DNA from: a virus
IMG/VR virus record: IMGVR_UViG_3300042343_000500
Span: 1-45,386 of that record
Length of the DNA stretch: 45,386 nucleotides
Strand: one strand, 5' to 3'
Part shown: piece by piece, positions 31,664 to 38,748 of the stretch
Numbering within the stretch: the stretch's first letter is position 1
How the letters are laid out: each line of letters starts with the position of its first letter
The notes under the pieces: generated by a model
The model's input: the letters and a program-made list of their open reading frames with translations, nothing else
What the model was told of the DNA's origin: nothing
Database searches by the model: none
Program-made: the position numbers and the translations under genes

Positions 31664-32056
31664 TTAGATGTCTTCCTCTGTAAATCCTGCAATGCTCAGG
31701 GCATCCCAGAACATAGACTCACAAGCCCCGTTGTCTTTTGAATCACGGCAAGGCTTTCCAGTTTTTGCGCTGATCTCATTAGCCACTGCACCATTTCCGT
31801 TTAGAAGATCGCGGGTTGCGGTCAATGCCTGGAGGAAGAGCGGCCCGAGGAAGTAATCTTCCGAAAGCTTGCTTTCGAAGCTGGCTTCGTGCGCCTTGGC
31901 ATAACGGATCAGGCTATCAAGGATCACGATGAGCGGTTCCGTTCCGTTCATCCCAATGCAATGCGTTTGATGTGCGATCGTTCCGTATGGAACTTTGTCG
32001 AAGGCTTTCACCGTCTCGGGCTGATACCCGTAGTTGTGCGCATAGTACGATTTCAT
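31664..32056 (-). CDS. Hypothetical protein at the head of the minus block
   Basis: A 130-aa protein starting at 32056, where AAGGAGAAAC precedes ATG; an in-frame ATG at 32086 is less likely. It is soluble and helical, with a Tyr-rich start (MKSYYAHNYGYQPE) and ...GFTEEDI end. It is the first gene of the minus-strand operon. The family is not recognised. Confidence 0.55.
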   Translation of the reverse strand: MKSYYAHNYGYQPETVKAFDKVPYGTIAHQTHCIGMNGTEPLIVILDSLIRYAKAHEASFESKLSEDYFLGPLFLQALTATRDLLNGNGAVANEISAKTGKPCRDSKDNGACESMFWDALSIAGFTEEDI

Positions 32057-32086
32057 TGTTTCTCCTTTTGGTGTTGTGGTGTTCAT

Positions 32087-32419
32087 GTTGTTTTTTTGGT
32101 TGTTGCGCTGGCGGGATTGCCAGCTTTTTGCACAATACTCAAAGCAGACTTTTCTTCAATAAATATATTTTCACGATTTGAAAAATAGTTGTTGACCCTC
32201 CCACTCCATCAGCCTCTAAGGGACATTTGTATGACGAAAATATTTTCATGGATCATCACCCATTCATGGAAAATCTCCCCCTTGTCACCATACCAACCAC
32301 CACGGGAAAACTCGATACAGGCAATCCTCGCGCGCTGTTATCTTGATGTTATTGATCTATTGACATAAACAAGGAGAAAGTGTCACGTTACAGAAAAGGC
32401 AAAGCAAAGGCAAAAAATC
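32087..32419. promoter_or_regulatory. Divergent control region between minus block and TerS candidate
   Basis: 333 bp without a gene. It should carry the promoter of the minus block (A/T-rich near 32150-32185) and one for TerS: TTGATG (32343-32348), 17-bp spacer, TAAACA (32366-32371), a weak match. An imperfect dyad ATTTTCATG (32242-32250) / CATGGAAAAT lies near the centre (about 32242-32274). A TTGACA at 32360 has no good -10. Confidence 0.35.
32107..32129 (+). terminator. Small terminator-like hairpin
   Basis: GCTGGC (32107-32112) and GCCAGC (32119-32124) form a 6-bp stem with a 6-nt loop, followed by TTTTT on the plus strand. It would stop plus-strand transcription coming from antisense to the minus block; alternatively it is a leader hairpin of the minus mRNA. 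Confidence 0.45.
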
Positions 32420-32908
32420 ATGGCTTCAAAATTAGCAGTGGACAGGAAACAAGTAAGGGCAACATACGTTGCTACAGGCTCACTAATAGAAGCGGCAAAG
32501 GCTCACGGCCTAAAGCCTGCCACGGTTAGACAATGGGCAAAGCGTGACCAATGGGAAACTTCAGCCAATGCCCTAAAGCTAGTCGCTAGGGCTGAAGAGA
32601 TACAGGAACTCAAAAGAGAAAGGAAACATCCCGACGCTGTTGCAGTATGTCACGCTGTCGATGCAATCAGTGATGTTTTTCAGAACCAGAAAGAGGGATT
32701 TAAGGCGAACATGTCTCAAGCTATGTCCAAAGCAGGCGAGTATGTCGCCACTTTGCCAGCGGATGCGATCCTTTCAGAGTCTCGTAAGGTCAAAGACATC
32801 ATGGACACAGCCGGGAAGCTTTACGGATTCGGGGAAGATGGGTCAAAGGCTGGTTTGTCGGTCAACATTCTGAACCTCACAGCGGATTCCCTCCATAACA
32901 TCAGATAA
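32420..32908 (+). CDS. Putative terminase small subunit
   Basis: A 162-aa protein. The N-terminal 50 residues form an HTH (VRATYVATGSLIEAAKAHGL, then KPATVRQWAKRDQW), the DNA-recognition plan of TerS proteins. A helical oligomerisation region follows (SDVFQNQKEGFKANMSQAM) and a polar tail. It is isolated, ~10 kb from TerL, with strong dyads just downstream that could be the packaging site. Another DNA-binding regulator cannot be excluded. Confidence 0.5.
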   Translation: MASKLAVDRKQVRATYVATGSLIEAAKAHGLKPATVRQWAKRDQWETSANALKLVARAEEIQELKRERKHPDAVAVCHAVDAISDVFQNQKEGFKANMSQAMSKAGEYVATLPADAILSESRKVKDIMDTAGKLYGFGEDGSKAGLSVNILNLTADSLHNIR

Positions 32909-33167
32909 CAGTCATAGTAAATAGTTATAATATCGCGACGTTTACAGAGTAGGAAAAGACTTATCGCGATTCCTGGAGTTCATTTGACGATTTAACGTAG
33001 GAAGCGGCACGTTAAATAGGGCCACGCGACCAGTGGCTAGAACATAAAAAAAGGATTCTTTTTTTCTTTAGGGCCGTTGACGCGCACCCCCTGGGACCCT
33101 CTAAATTTCGCGGCCACTCTTGCGCGAAAGTCCCCATACAATTTTTCACCATTTTCCCAAAGTGACA
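32909..33167. promoter_or_regulatory. Dyad-rich DNA after TerS (packaging-site candidate)
   Basis: This non-coding stretch holds two perfect inverted repeats with the same 10-nt spacer: ATTTAACGT/ACGTTAAAT (32990-33017, 9 bp) and TTTCGCG/CGCGAAA (33106-33129, 7 bp). Between them is a third, AAAAAAAG/CTTTTTTT (33046-33065). ATCGCGA also occurs twice near 32932-32970. The location beside TerS suggests pac/cos, but this is not shown. Confidence 0.4.
33046..33065. terminator. Possible bidirectional A/T terminator
   Basis: A7-G and C-T7 form an 8-bp stem with loop GATT. It lies between the TerS-like gene and a converging minus ORF. The stem is A/T-rich, so it would be a weak terminator. Confidence 0.35.
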
Positions 33168-33407
33168 TTATCTTTTCTTTTTCGTCTTTGCTTGGTCGTT
33201 CCAGTGGACTTTCCCATAGATTGTTTTTTCCGCTACTGATTGTGGTAGTGATTGGACGAAGATTTTGAGTCGGAGTCCGTATTCTGGAGTGAGGAATTTT
33301 ACTAGGTGTGAGAATTCTTCTCCTTGTGAGGCTAGTTTGGTAGCTTCTTGGAAGGAGTGGAGGTTGAGTTGGTCGTGTTGGTTATACATGAGAGGTTTAG
33401 GGTTCAT
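33168..33407 (-). CDS. Hypothetical protein converging on TerS
   Basis: A 79-aa ORF with plausible protein composition: FQEATKLASQGEEFSHLVKF, LTPEYGLRLKIFVQSLPQSV and a Lys/Arg tail. It is the only good gene candidate here. No ribosome site is clear. The opposite strand also has a short ORF, which looks like its shadow. The family is not recognised. Confidence 0.4.
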   Translation of the reverse strand: MNPKPLMYNQHDQLNLHSFQEATKLASQGEEFSHLVKFLTPEYGLRLKIFVQSLPQSVAEKTIYGKVHWNDQAKTKKKR

Positions 33408-33728
33408 TCTAATTTTTTGGTGATGTGTTTAGGTTTTGGTATAATTTAGACATGATTGGAGTGATATGTCGATGAAATGGTATTTTGTTACCATGTTTTT
33501 TGGATATGGAGTTGTGAGTTCCATGTTTGGGTAGTTGAAGTTGTCATTATGGAAGAAGCAATTCCATTGAGGGATACAGACAAAGCGATGCCTCAAGGAG
33601 GTTTGGCGTATCACCCAAACTTCCATTGAGAGCAAACAGGACTTCGATCCCCCGCTATTTCTATCAAATCGTGCTATTGCAGTATCCTGTATGCGTTAGT
33701 CGGATTGGCCTTGCGGCTTTTCCTAGGG
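33408..33728. other. Non-coding or gene-poor stretch
   Basis: 321 bp with no convincing gene. A 68-aa minus-strand ORF (33429-33635) has His/Phe/Asn-rich composition unlike the phage's other proteins and no ribosome site. No clear hairpin, repeat or promoter stands out. Confidence 0.4.
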
Positions 33729-33854
33729 ATGGGGTGGCACCCTCCCACGGGGCATGGGTTAATAATTGCACTTGCGTTGATTGGAGTCAAGTGGTATAAA
33801 AAATCAAGGCTGGAGAGAGTGGATTCTCTGCCAGCCTTTAACCTCAACCCATAA
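33729..33854 (+). CDS. 41-aa membrane-type peptide (tentative)
   Basis: A short ORF from ATG 33729 with a hydrophobic segment (GLIIALALIGVKWYKK) and a basic end. The frame is open upstream, so it might be longer with a TTG start. The promoter and hairpin at 33772-33838 lie within it, so either this ORF or that regulatory reading may be false. Confidence 0.3.
   Translation: MGWHPPTGHGLIIALALIGVKWYKKSRLERVDSLPAFNLNP
33772..33838 (+). promoter_or_regulatory. Sigma70-like promoter with 5' stem-loop leader
   Basis: TTGCGT (33772-33777), 17-bp spacer, TATAAA (33795-33800). The start would fall near 33806, exactly where a 13-bp hairpin begins: AAGGCTGGAGAGA (33806-33818) pairs with TCTCT-g-CCAGCCTT (33825-33838), with one bulged G. 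A 5' hairpin would stabilise the mRNA for the gene at 33861. Confidence 0.5.
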
Positions 33855-33860
33855 CAACCT

Positions 33861-34091
33861 ATGAGCGAAGCTGGAGATAAATTAAATGGCGTTGCCTTGG
33901 ATGGCAAGCGCAGATTTCAAAATGGAGATATAAATCCCGACGATGCCGATTTGGTGTGTTGGGGGTATAGGGGAGATGATCCTTGGTGGGTTGACTGGGG
34001 GTTATACTGGAAGATGGCAAAGGGGCATAAGGGGCTTATAAGGCAAAAGAGAAGAATTAATGGCGTTGTGAAAAGGGGGATGCTTAAATGA
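33861..34091 (+). CDS. Small hypothetical protein
   Basis: A 76-aa protein. It is Trp-rich in the middle (CWGYRGDDPWWVDWGLYWKM) and basic at the end. It overlaps the HNH start by ATGA. The family is not recognised. Confidence 0.5.
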   Translation: MSEAGDKLNGVALDGKRRFQNGDINPDDADLVCWGYRGDDPWWVDWGLYWKMAKGHKGLIRQKRRINGVVKRGMLK

Positions 34092-34570
34092 GACTCACCA
34101 TTAAGCAGGAGTTGCACAGGGAGTATTTGAGGTCTCCGTTATGGAGGGAGATTCGGCAGGGTGCGCTAGATTATTATGGATGTATTTGTGGCAAGTGCGG
34201 CAAAGATGGAAATGATGTTCACCACCTCACATATAAAGGATGGGGTGGGAATGAGCGGATCAGCGATTTGCAGGTATTGTGCAGGGATTGCCATAGTGCA
34301 ATTCACGCGATTGAACGGGCTACAAAGAATAAAAACAGAAGAAGGAAGCGAGTAAATGTGCAAGCGTTGTTTGGGTATCTTACTGAAGATCAAAGAAAAA
34401 TGATTGAGTTGGAGTTTGGTGGGGTATGTTATTCCCTGTTGTTTCAAAAAGACAAAATTGGTGAAATGGCTAGAGTTATGGCTAAAAAGATGTTGAATGT
34501 GGATGATGTGTATTTTGGAAAAAGGAGATCGAAGAAAAGCAACAAAACAAGAAAGAGAATCAGATATTGA
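34088..34570 (+). CDS. HNH endonuclease
   Basis: A 160-aa protein with a compact zinc-type HNH domain: CGKCG (C34, C37), DVHHLTYKG (H45-H46), NERISDLQVLCRDCHSAIH (C65, C68). The second half is a basic extension (KNRRRKR, RRSKKSNKTRKRIRY). Unlike the other three nuclease genes, it lies next to TerS-like DNA. HNH proteins near terminases can help cos cleavage in some phages; homing activity is the alternative. Confidence 0.8.
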   Translation: MRLTIKQELHREYLRSPLWREIRQGALDYYGCICGKCGKDGNDVHHLTYKGWGGNERISDLQVLCRDCHSAIHAIERATKNKNRRRKRVNVQALFGYLTEDQRKMIELEFGGVCYSLLFQKDKIGEMARVMAKKMLNVDDVYFGKRRSKKSNKTRKRIRY

Positions 34571-34760
34571 TAACTAGCATTGATTTGTTTTGATTGGTGC
34601 TGTGAAATGAATCATGGGTTGATTAGCAGACGCTTGGATAATCCCCTTATCGGGGAATGTGGGCATATGATTCTAAACACGACTTGTGTTTCAGACTTGA
34701 TGCCTTAACTCGTCATCCGTTACGAATTGCCCTCGATTTGGTGTATTAAATCGACTTTTG

Positions 34761-34788
34761 TTGCGAATTATAACCTATTTGGTATAAT
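34761..34788 (+). promoter_or_regulatory. Strong sigma70-like promoter
   Basis: TTGCGA (34761-34766), 16-bp spacer, consensus TATAAT (34783-34788). It has the best -10 seen in the window. A 7-bp dyad ends seven bases upstream. No gene follows for almost 500 bp, so it may drive a non-coding RNA or a long-leader transcript. Confidence 0.65.
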
Positions 34789-34794
34789 CTGGAA

Positions 34795-34963
34795 TTATTA
34801 CCTTTGGGCAATCTGTCCCTATCGGAATAACAGGAGTCAATCAAGTTGTCCCTTTCAGAAGGACAGGCATAGTTCCTATTGAATGTAAACACATGAATAC
34901 TATTAATTACGCACTACTCATTGGTGGTAAGTGACTTGCACCATCTTTGAATAGTAATTTTTT
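34795..34963 (+). ncRNA. Candidate small non-coding RNA
   Basis: The stretch runs from the predicted start of the promoter above to a T-run (34958-34963). It holds two related 21-bp elements (34814-34834 and 34847-34867; 17 of 21 identical, the second with TGTCC/GGACA ends), then a nested hairpin: ACTATT (34899-34904) with AATAGT (34950-34955) enclosing TGGTG/CACCA (34922-34926, 34939-34943), followed by AATTTTTT. The stems are weak. Confidence 0.35.
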
Positions 34964-34992
34964 AGGGAAATAGTGGGTAGTTTTTCTTGCAA

Positions 34993-35039
34993 AGCCAAAT
35001 GATAAACTCCCTAAACTCCCTAAACTCCCTAATTTGGCT
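34993..35039. repeat. Three 9-bp iterons inside an 8-bp inverted repeat
   Basis: AAACTCCCT is repeated three times in tandem at 35004-35012, 35013-35021 and 35022-35030. The array is framed by AGCCAAAT (34993-35000) and ATTTGGCT (35032-35039), a perfect 8-bp inverted repeat. The array thus sits in the loop of a possible cruciform. Iterons in such a setting are typical of replication or partition protein binding sites. Confidence 0.8.
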
Positions 35040-35273
35040 ATACCCTATTTCGTGACGCTACAAAACCTCTGCATTTGTCCACATCTGTCTAGGAATTGTA
35101 AACAAATTGTACACGATACACATGGCAAGTGTAAGTGTGCAATGTCAACTATAGCTTTCACTATCGGCAATAGTGTTGGATATAGGAAACTTTAGTTTTT
35201 AATGGATTTGTTGAAGATTGGCAGTCGCCGTATGTGGAATATCTTTACAAAAGATTTCAAATAATGTAATAAA

Positions 35274-35966
35274 ATGTGCATGGGGTGCGACATCTTTTAT
35301 AGATCATATAGGAAGGATTTTGAGTGGCTGGGGTATTCCTTGAAGTCGCTAAACAAGTTTGCAAGCGGGTTTAATCGGGTGCATATTGCGGTTCCTGCTG
35401 AAGATTTGGCTCATGTGCCTTCTGTGCATGGGGAGAGCTTGCATATTGTTCACGATAATTGTGAGGGGTATATGGCTCAACAGATTACCAAGCTCCACGC
35501 TGATGAGTTTTGTGAGGCTGATTATGTGGCGCATCTGGATTCTGACTGCATTGTGGAAAGGAAGCTATATGCTGGGGATCTATTTATTGGCGGGAAGCCT
35601 GTTTATTTGCGCGAGGATGGCACGGATTCGCCTTGGATTGACATTGCCGCAGTCACGTTGGGGTGGAGGGATTCAAACGAGTATATGAGGCGTTTGCCGA
35701 TTGTGTACCCAAAGTGGATCTATGCGGAGTTTCGGGAATGGATTCAAAAAAAGCACGGGATGACGCTGGATAACTGGGTGGCTATTCAACCAGAGAGAAG
35801 GTTTAGCGAGTTTCAGAGCTTGGGCCAATGGGCTTATGAGCATCACAGGGATGCGTTTCATTGGATGCACCCATCTGAATTCCCTGCTTATGTGAGTCAG
35901 TTTTGGAGTTGGGGAGGCATCACGCCAGAAATTAAAGAGAAGATTGACAACATCCTTGCTAGTTAA
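35274..35966 (+). CDS. DUF6492-type glycosyltransferase
   Basis: A 230-aa protein. The N-terminus MCMGCDIFYRSYRKDFEWL with YSLKSLNKFASGF, the metal-binding D-S-D in ADYVAHLDSDCIV (residues 89-91), and HWMHPSEFPAYVSQF near the end match the GT-A-like DUF6492 family. ATG 35274 or 35280 may be the start. It should transfer a sugar from a nucleotide donor; the acceptor is unknown. It is the first gene after the non-coding region, ahead of the structural genes. Confidence 0.7.
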   Translation: MCMGCDIFYRSYRKDFEWLGYSLKSLNKFASGFNRVHIAVPAEDLAHVPSVHGESLHIVHDNCEGYMAQQITKLHADEFCEADYVAHLDSDCIVERKLYAGDLFIGGKPVYLREDGTDSPWIDIAAVTLGWRDSNEYMRRLPIVYPKWIYAEFREWIQKKHGMTLDNWVAIQPERRFSEFQSLGQWAYEHHRDAFHWMHPSEFPAYVSQFWSWGGITPEIKEKIDNILAS

Positions 35967-35993
35967 TGCTTGTGGAGTTATTCCAAGTGGAGC

Positions 35994-36311
35994 ATGGCAA
36001 GAAAACGCAAAACAACTCCAGTTTCGGAGACTCCGTTAAGTGAGAAGGAACTATCCGAAAGGGGGCTTCTTCAGATACGGAACCTTACTGCTGAATTCTT
36101 TGACCATGCTATTATTTTGGTAAGCAGGGAAATTGACGGGGAAACAGTAATGTTGAACTGCAATCTAGGGAATGAGTTTGCAGTTAAGGGCATGATGAGT
36201 GTGTTTATGAACGAGTTTATGAACGATGAGTTGGATGATGTGGAAATTGAGGGGGAAATTGAGATTGACGATGATGATGACGATGGGGATGATTGGAAGA
36301 AAGTTCATTGA
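35994..36311 (+). CDS. Acidic small protein before the head-tail genes
   Basis: A 105-aa protein from ATG 35994 (GGAG just upstream; an in-frame upstream TTG is less likely). The N-terminus is basic (MARKRKTTP), the middle alpha/beta (AEFFDHAIILVSREID), and the C-terminus almost all Asp/Glu. It could be a structural chaperone or DNA mimic. The family is not recognised. Confidence 0.55.
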   Translation: MARKRKTTPVSETPLSEKELSERGLLQIRNLTAEFFDHAIILVSREIDGETVMLNCNLGNEFAVKGMMSVFMNEFMNDELDDVEIEGEIEIDDDDDDGDDWKKVH

Positions 36312-36347
36312 CTTTTATTATAACTACAAGTTAGTGATAAATTAACC

Positions 36348-37061
36348 ATGCCATCCCTCACGTTTTCCCAAGCTAAGACTCTGCTTGCTCCGTTTGTTAC
36401 CTCACAAGGGGCAAGCGATCCAGCGGTGGCTGACGCTATTAATTTTGTGAATGAGAGGTTTATTTCCTCTGGACAATGGAAGGGGAACCGATTCATTAAA
36501 ACCTTCAACGTGAGCCAAGCTGAAGATGGCACTTATTATTTTGATACCGTCCCCGGCGTGGAGAGTGTGTTGAAGGTAATGGCGATTGATTCGACCTACG
36601 ACAATGGCGAGATTGTGGAGATTCAATCCGACTGGTATCCATTCAACGATGGCGGGATTGGCTATATGCCAGCCAACTATGTAGGAGATACGCAGATTAT
36701 TAGGCTTGGCCCTTCTCCTGCTTCCAATCTGCCAAGTGGAGCTACTTCTGACACGCAAAGGTATCGCGTGGTTGGCCGCGTTCCAGAAAACAGAACTTTG
36801 TATTGTATTGTTAGGAGGGGGTATGTGCCTCTGGTTAACAATAACGACCTACTTATTCCATCCAATCGTAACGCATATCGTTATGGGGTACAGGCATATA
36901 ACTATGACAATGTTAATGAACTGGAGCGAGCTAATGTTTATTGGGGTCTTGCTTATCAGTGCCTTAATGATGAAACTATTGCCTTCCAAGAGGGAGAGCA
37001 AGCGCAAGTCGATATTCAGACGAAAGCATTTGCGGCTGGGGGGATTCAAAACTTAATCTAA
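36348..37061 (+). CDS. Putative head-tail adaptor / structural protein
   Basis: A 237-aa protein. The helical start (SFSQAKTLLAPFV-type, AVADAINFVNERFISSGQW) is followed by beta segments (VLKVMAIDS, IIRLGPSP, RTLYCIVRRGYVPL) and a helical end (NVNELERANVYWGLAYQCL). This helix-beta-helix order and the length resemble connector or tail-tube-like proteins of short-tailed phages that follow the portal ring. It is the first structural gene of the block containing the ejection proteins. Identity is inferred from pattern and place. Confidence 0.5.
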   Translation: MPSLTFSQAKTLLAPFVTSQGASDPAVADAINFVNERFISSGQWKGNRFIKTFNVSQAEDGTYYFDTVPGVESVLKVMAIDSTYDNGEIVEIQSDWYPFNDGGIGYMPANYVGDTQIIRLGPSPASNLPSGATSDTQRYRVVGRVPENRTLYCIVRRGYVPLVNNNDLLIPSNRNAYRYGVQAYNYDNVNELERANVYWGLAYQCLNDETIAFQEGEQAQVDIQTKAFAAGGIQNLI

Positions 37062-37065
37062 ATAT

Positions 37066-37719
37066 ATGGCCGACGATCAAAAAATTCCGTGGTATCAACA
37101 AGGGTTTACAAACTGGCAACCTCAAAACATTAATCCTTCCCCCCTTGGAGGATATGGAATTGGCTTTCAAGGGCTTGGATCAGTTCCGCAATCTGACATT
37201 CTTTCTAAAGGGTTTGATTTTTCATCTGAATCTGGTGAAGCAATGCAAGCAACAAGCGCAAAAAATTCGGCGCAAAGGGCCGATGCCGGAGCGGGTTCTT
37301 TAATTAAAGCTATGGATTTAATTAAATCCATGCGAGGTGATGGAGGCACGGACTCTGGAAAAAGGCAAAATGAAGGCATACCACTTCCGGGGTCAGAAAA
37401 CACAAGGTTAAGATATAGTGCAAGCGGTGTTCCATACTACACAACCAATGTTTCTCCTACTAGCGGTAGCGATTCATTTACTAATTCAAAATGGTATATT
37501 GATACCAAGGGGAACAAGGTTTGGGAAAAGCCAACTGAAGAACAAGAAACAAGGGCCGCGTGGTCAATAAAACAACTAGAGCGTGATAAAGCGGAAGGGA
37601 AACTTCCAGCAGGAGAAGAAGAAAGGAGAAAGGGGATGATAATTAAAGAACTTGGTCAACAAGGAAGAATTGAAGAAGAAGAAAGGAAAAAAAGAATTTC
37701 ATCCTTTTTGGGGCAATAA
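37066..37719 (+). CDS. Internal virion-type structural protein
   Basis: A 217-aa protein. The N-terminal half is Gly/Ser/Pro-rich and flexible (QGFTNWQPQNINPSPLGGYG); the C-terminal third is a charged helix (EEERRKGMIIKELGQQGRIE). It has no enzyme motif. It lies three bases after the adaptor gene and one base before the 341-aa coiled-coil gene, in the block of probable ejection proteins. Confidence 0.55.
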   Translation: MADDQKIPWYQQGFTNWQPQNINPSPLGGYGIGFQGLGSVPQSDILSKGFDFSSESGEAMQATSAKNSAQRADAGAGSLIKAMDLIKSMRGDGGTDSGKRQNEGIPLPGSENTRLRYSASGVPYYTTNVSPTSGSDSFTNSKWYIDTKGNKVWEKPTEEQETRAAWSIKQLERDKAEGKLPAGEEERRKGMIIKELGQQGRIEEEERKKRISSFLGQ

Positions 37720-37720
37720 T

Positions 37721-38746
37721 ATGGCATACGAAGAATCAGCACGAACCTTTAGCACTAGGCCATCTGGCGCAGGAAGAAATCCATACGCCGATGCGTTCTT
37801 GAGTTCGTTTTCAAAGCAAGCTGATGCAAAGGCTGACAGATCGGAAGTTAAAGACATTCTTGATGTGGCTAGGTTCTTGCAATCTGAAGAAAAGGATACA
37901 AGGGCAGAACGTAGGCTTGAATTGTCCCAAGAGATTGAGGCAAGAAGGCAAAGAATGGCAGAGCAGGAGCTTGATTTTAAGATGAGGTCGCAAGAAAGGG
38001 CAGACAGGGCAGAGCAACGCCGACTGGCTAGAGAGGAACAGAAGCAGGAATTGCTGGACAAGGCAGATGAGTTTGCCTTTAAGCTTGAGTCTCTAAATCC
38101 GATGAGCAAGGATTCGCCCCAAGCTATTGAACAGCTTCGCAAGAGTGCTGACTTTAATTTTTTGATGTCGAACAGGGACACGCGACAAGCTATTACCGAA
38201 TCACTTAAAAACAAGATCGGTCAAATCTCTGAAATCACGCAGGGAATCCAGCATGAGGGGAGGTCGAAGTATGGGGTTGATGTGGATATTTCAAAGTTCC
38301 CCACTGATGAGCAGGGGAATTACGACTTTGACAAGGGGTATAATCAATACCTCCCCATGATTGGCGAGCAGTTTAAGCAGATGAAAGAGCAAGCTAGGAT
38401 TGCTGAAGAACGGGCGTTGTTTGAAAAAGCTAGATCATATGACCCAACTGGAGCAAACCTTGGAGTGGCTGGAATTACAACAAAAGGAGAACCGATTATT
38501 AAAATGGGAGGAATGGACGAAAGAGTTATCCCGCTGAAGGATTCTGTTCCACAAGTATTTAGCGATGAATCCAAAACAGGATTGGAAATGAAGGATGTTT
38601 CAACTCAACAAATTGGAATGAAGCCATCTTCCTTTGGAGAAACCAAACCATCTGGATTCCCCACACCATCTCCCTTGCCTTCTGCCACTCCGCAAGTTAC
38701 AACAGAAGAACAACCAGCGAGAAAACCGCTGAGTGAAATCTTCTAA
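37721..38746 (+). CDS. Coiled-coil internal/ejection protein
   Basis: A 341-aa protein from ATG 37721. Residues ~30-135 are a long charged coiled coil (EARRQRMAEQELDFKMRSQE), followed by a mixed domain and a Pro/Ser/Thr-rich tail (PSGFPTPSPLPSATP). The composition is like podovirus internal virion proteins of the T7 gp14/gp15 group, which are ejected and form a trans-envelope channel. It is followed two bases later by the 1,800-aa gene, a natural partner. Confidence 0.55.
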   Translation: MAYEESARTFSTRPSGAGRNPYADAFLSSFSKQADAKADRSEVKDILDVARFLQSEEKDTRAERRLELSQEIEARRQRMAEQELDFKMRSQERADRAEQRRLAREEQKQELLDKADEFAFKLESLNPMSKDSPQAIEQLRKSADFNFLMSNRDTRQAITESLKNKIGQISEITQGIQHEGRSKYGVDVDISKFPTDEQGNYDFDKGYNQYLPMIGEQFKQMKEQARIAEERALFEKARSYDPTGANLGVAGITTKGEPIIKMGGMDERVIPLKDSVPQVFSDESKTGLEMKDVSTQQIGMKPSSFGETKPSGFPTPSPLPSATPQVTTEEQPARKPLSEIF

Positions 38747-38748
38747 CA

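Larger units (their letters stand above)
34571..35273. promoter_or_regulatory. 700-bp non-coding control/origin-like region with many dyads
   Basis: No credible gene lies in these 703 bp. Perfect short dyads are TCCCC/GGGGA (34642-34656), AAACAC/GTGTTT (34675-34691), TCGATTT/AAATCGA (34733-34754), TACAC/GTGTA (35117-35133), CACTAT/ATAGTG (35159-35175) and ATCTTT/AAAGAT (35241-35255). A promoter, two related 21-bp elements and an iteron cassette lie between. This is the best candidate for the phage's main regulatory or replication-origin region. Confidence 0.55.

Noticed and set aside
33077-33268. 63-aa plus-strand ORF after TerS
   Set aside because: It covers the dyads and is antisense to a more plausible minus ORF.
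33429-33635. 68-aa minus-strand ORF
   Set aside because: No ribosome site, atypical composition and no coupling to other genes.
34993-35039. Iterons as a CRISPR array
   Set aside because: Repeats are 9 bp, directly adjacent, without spacers or cas genes.
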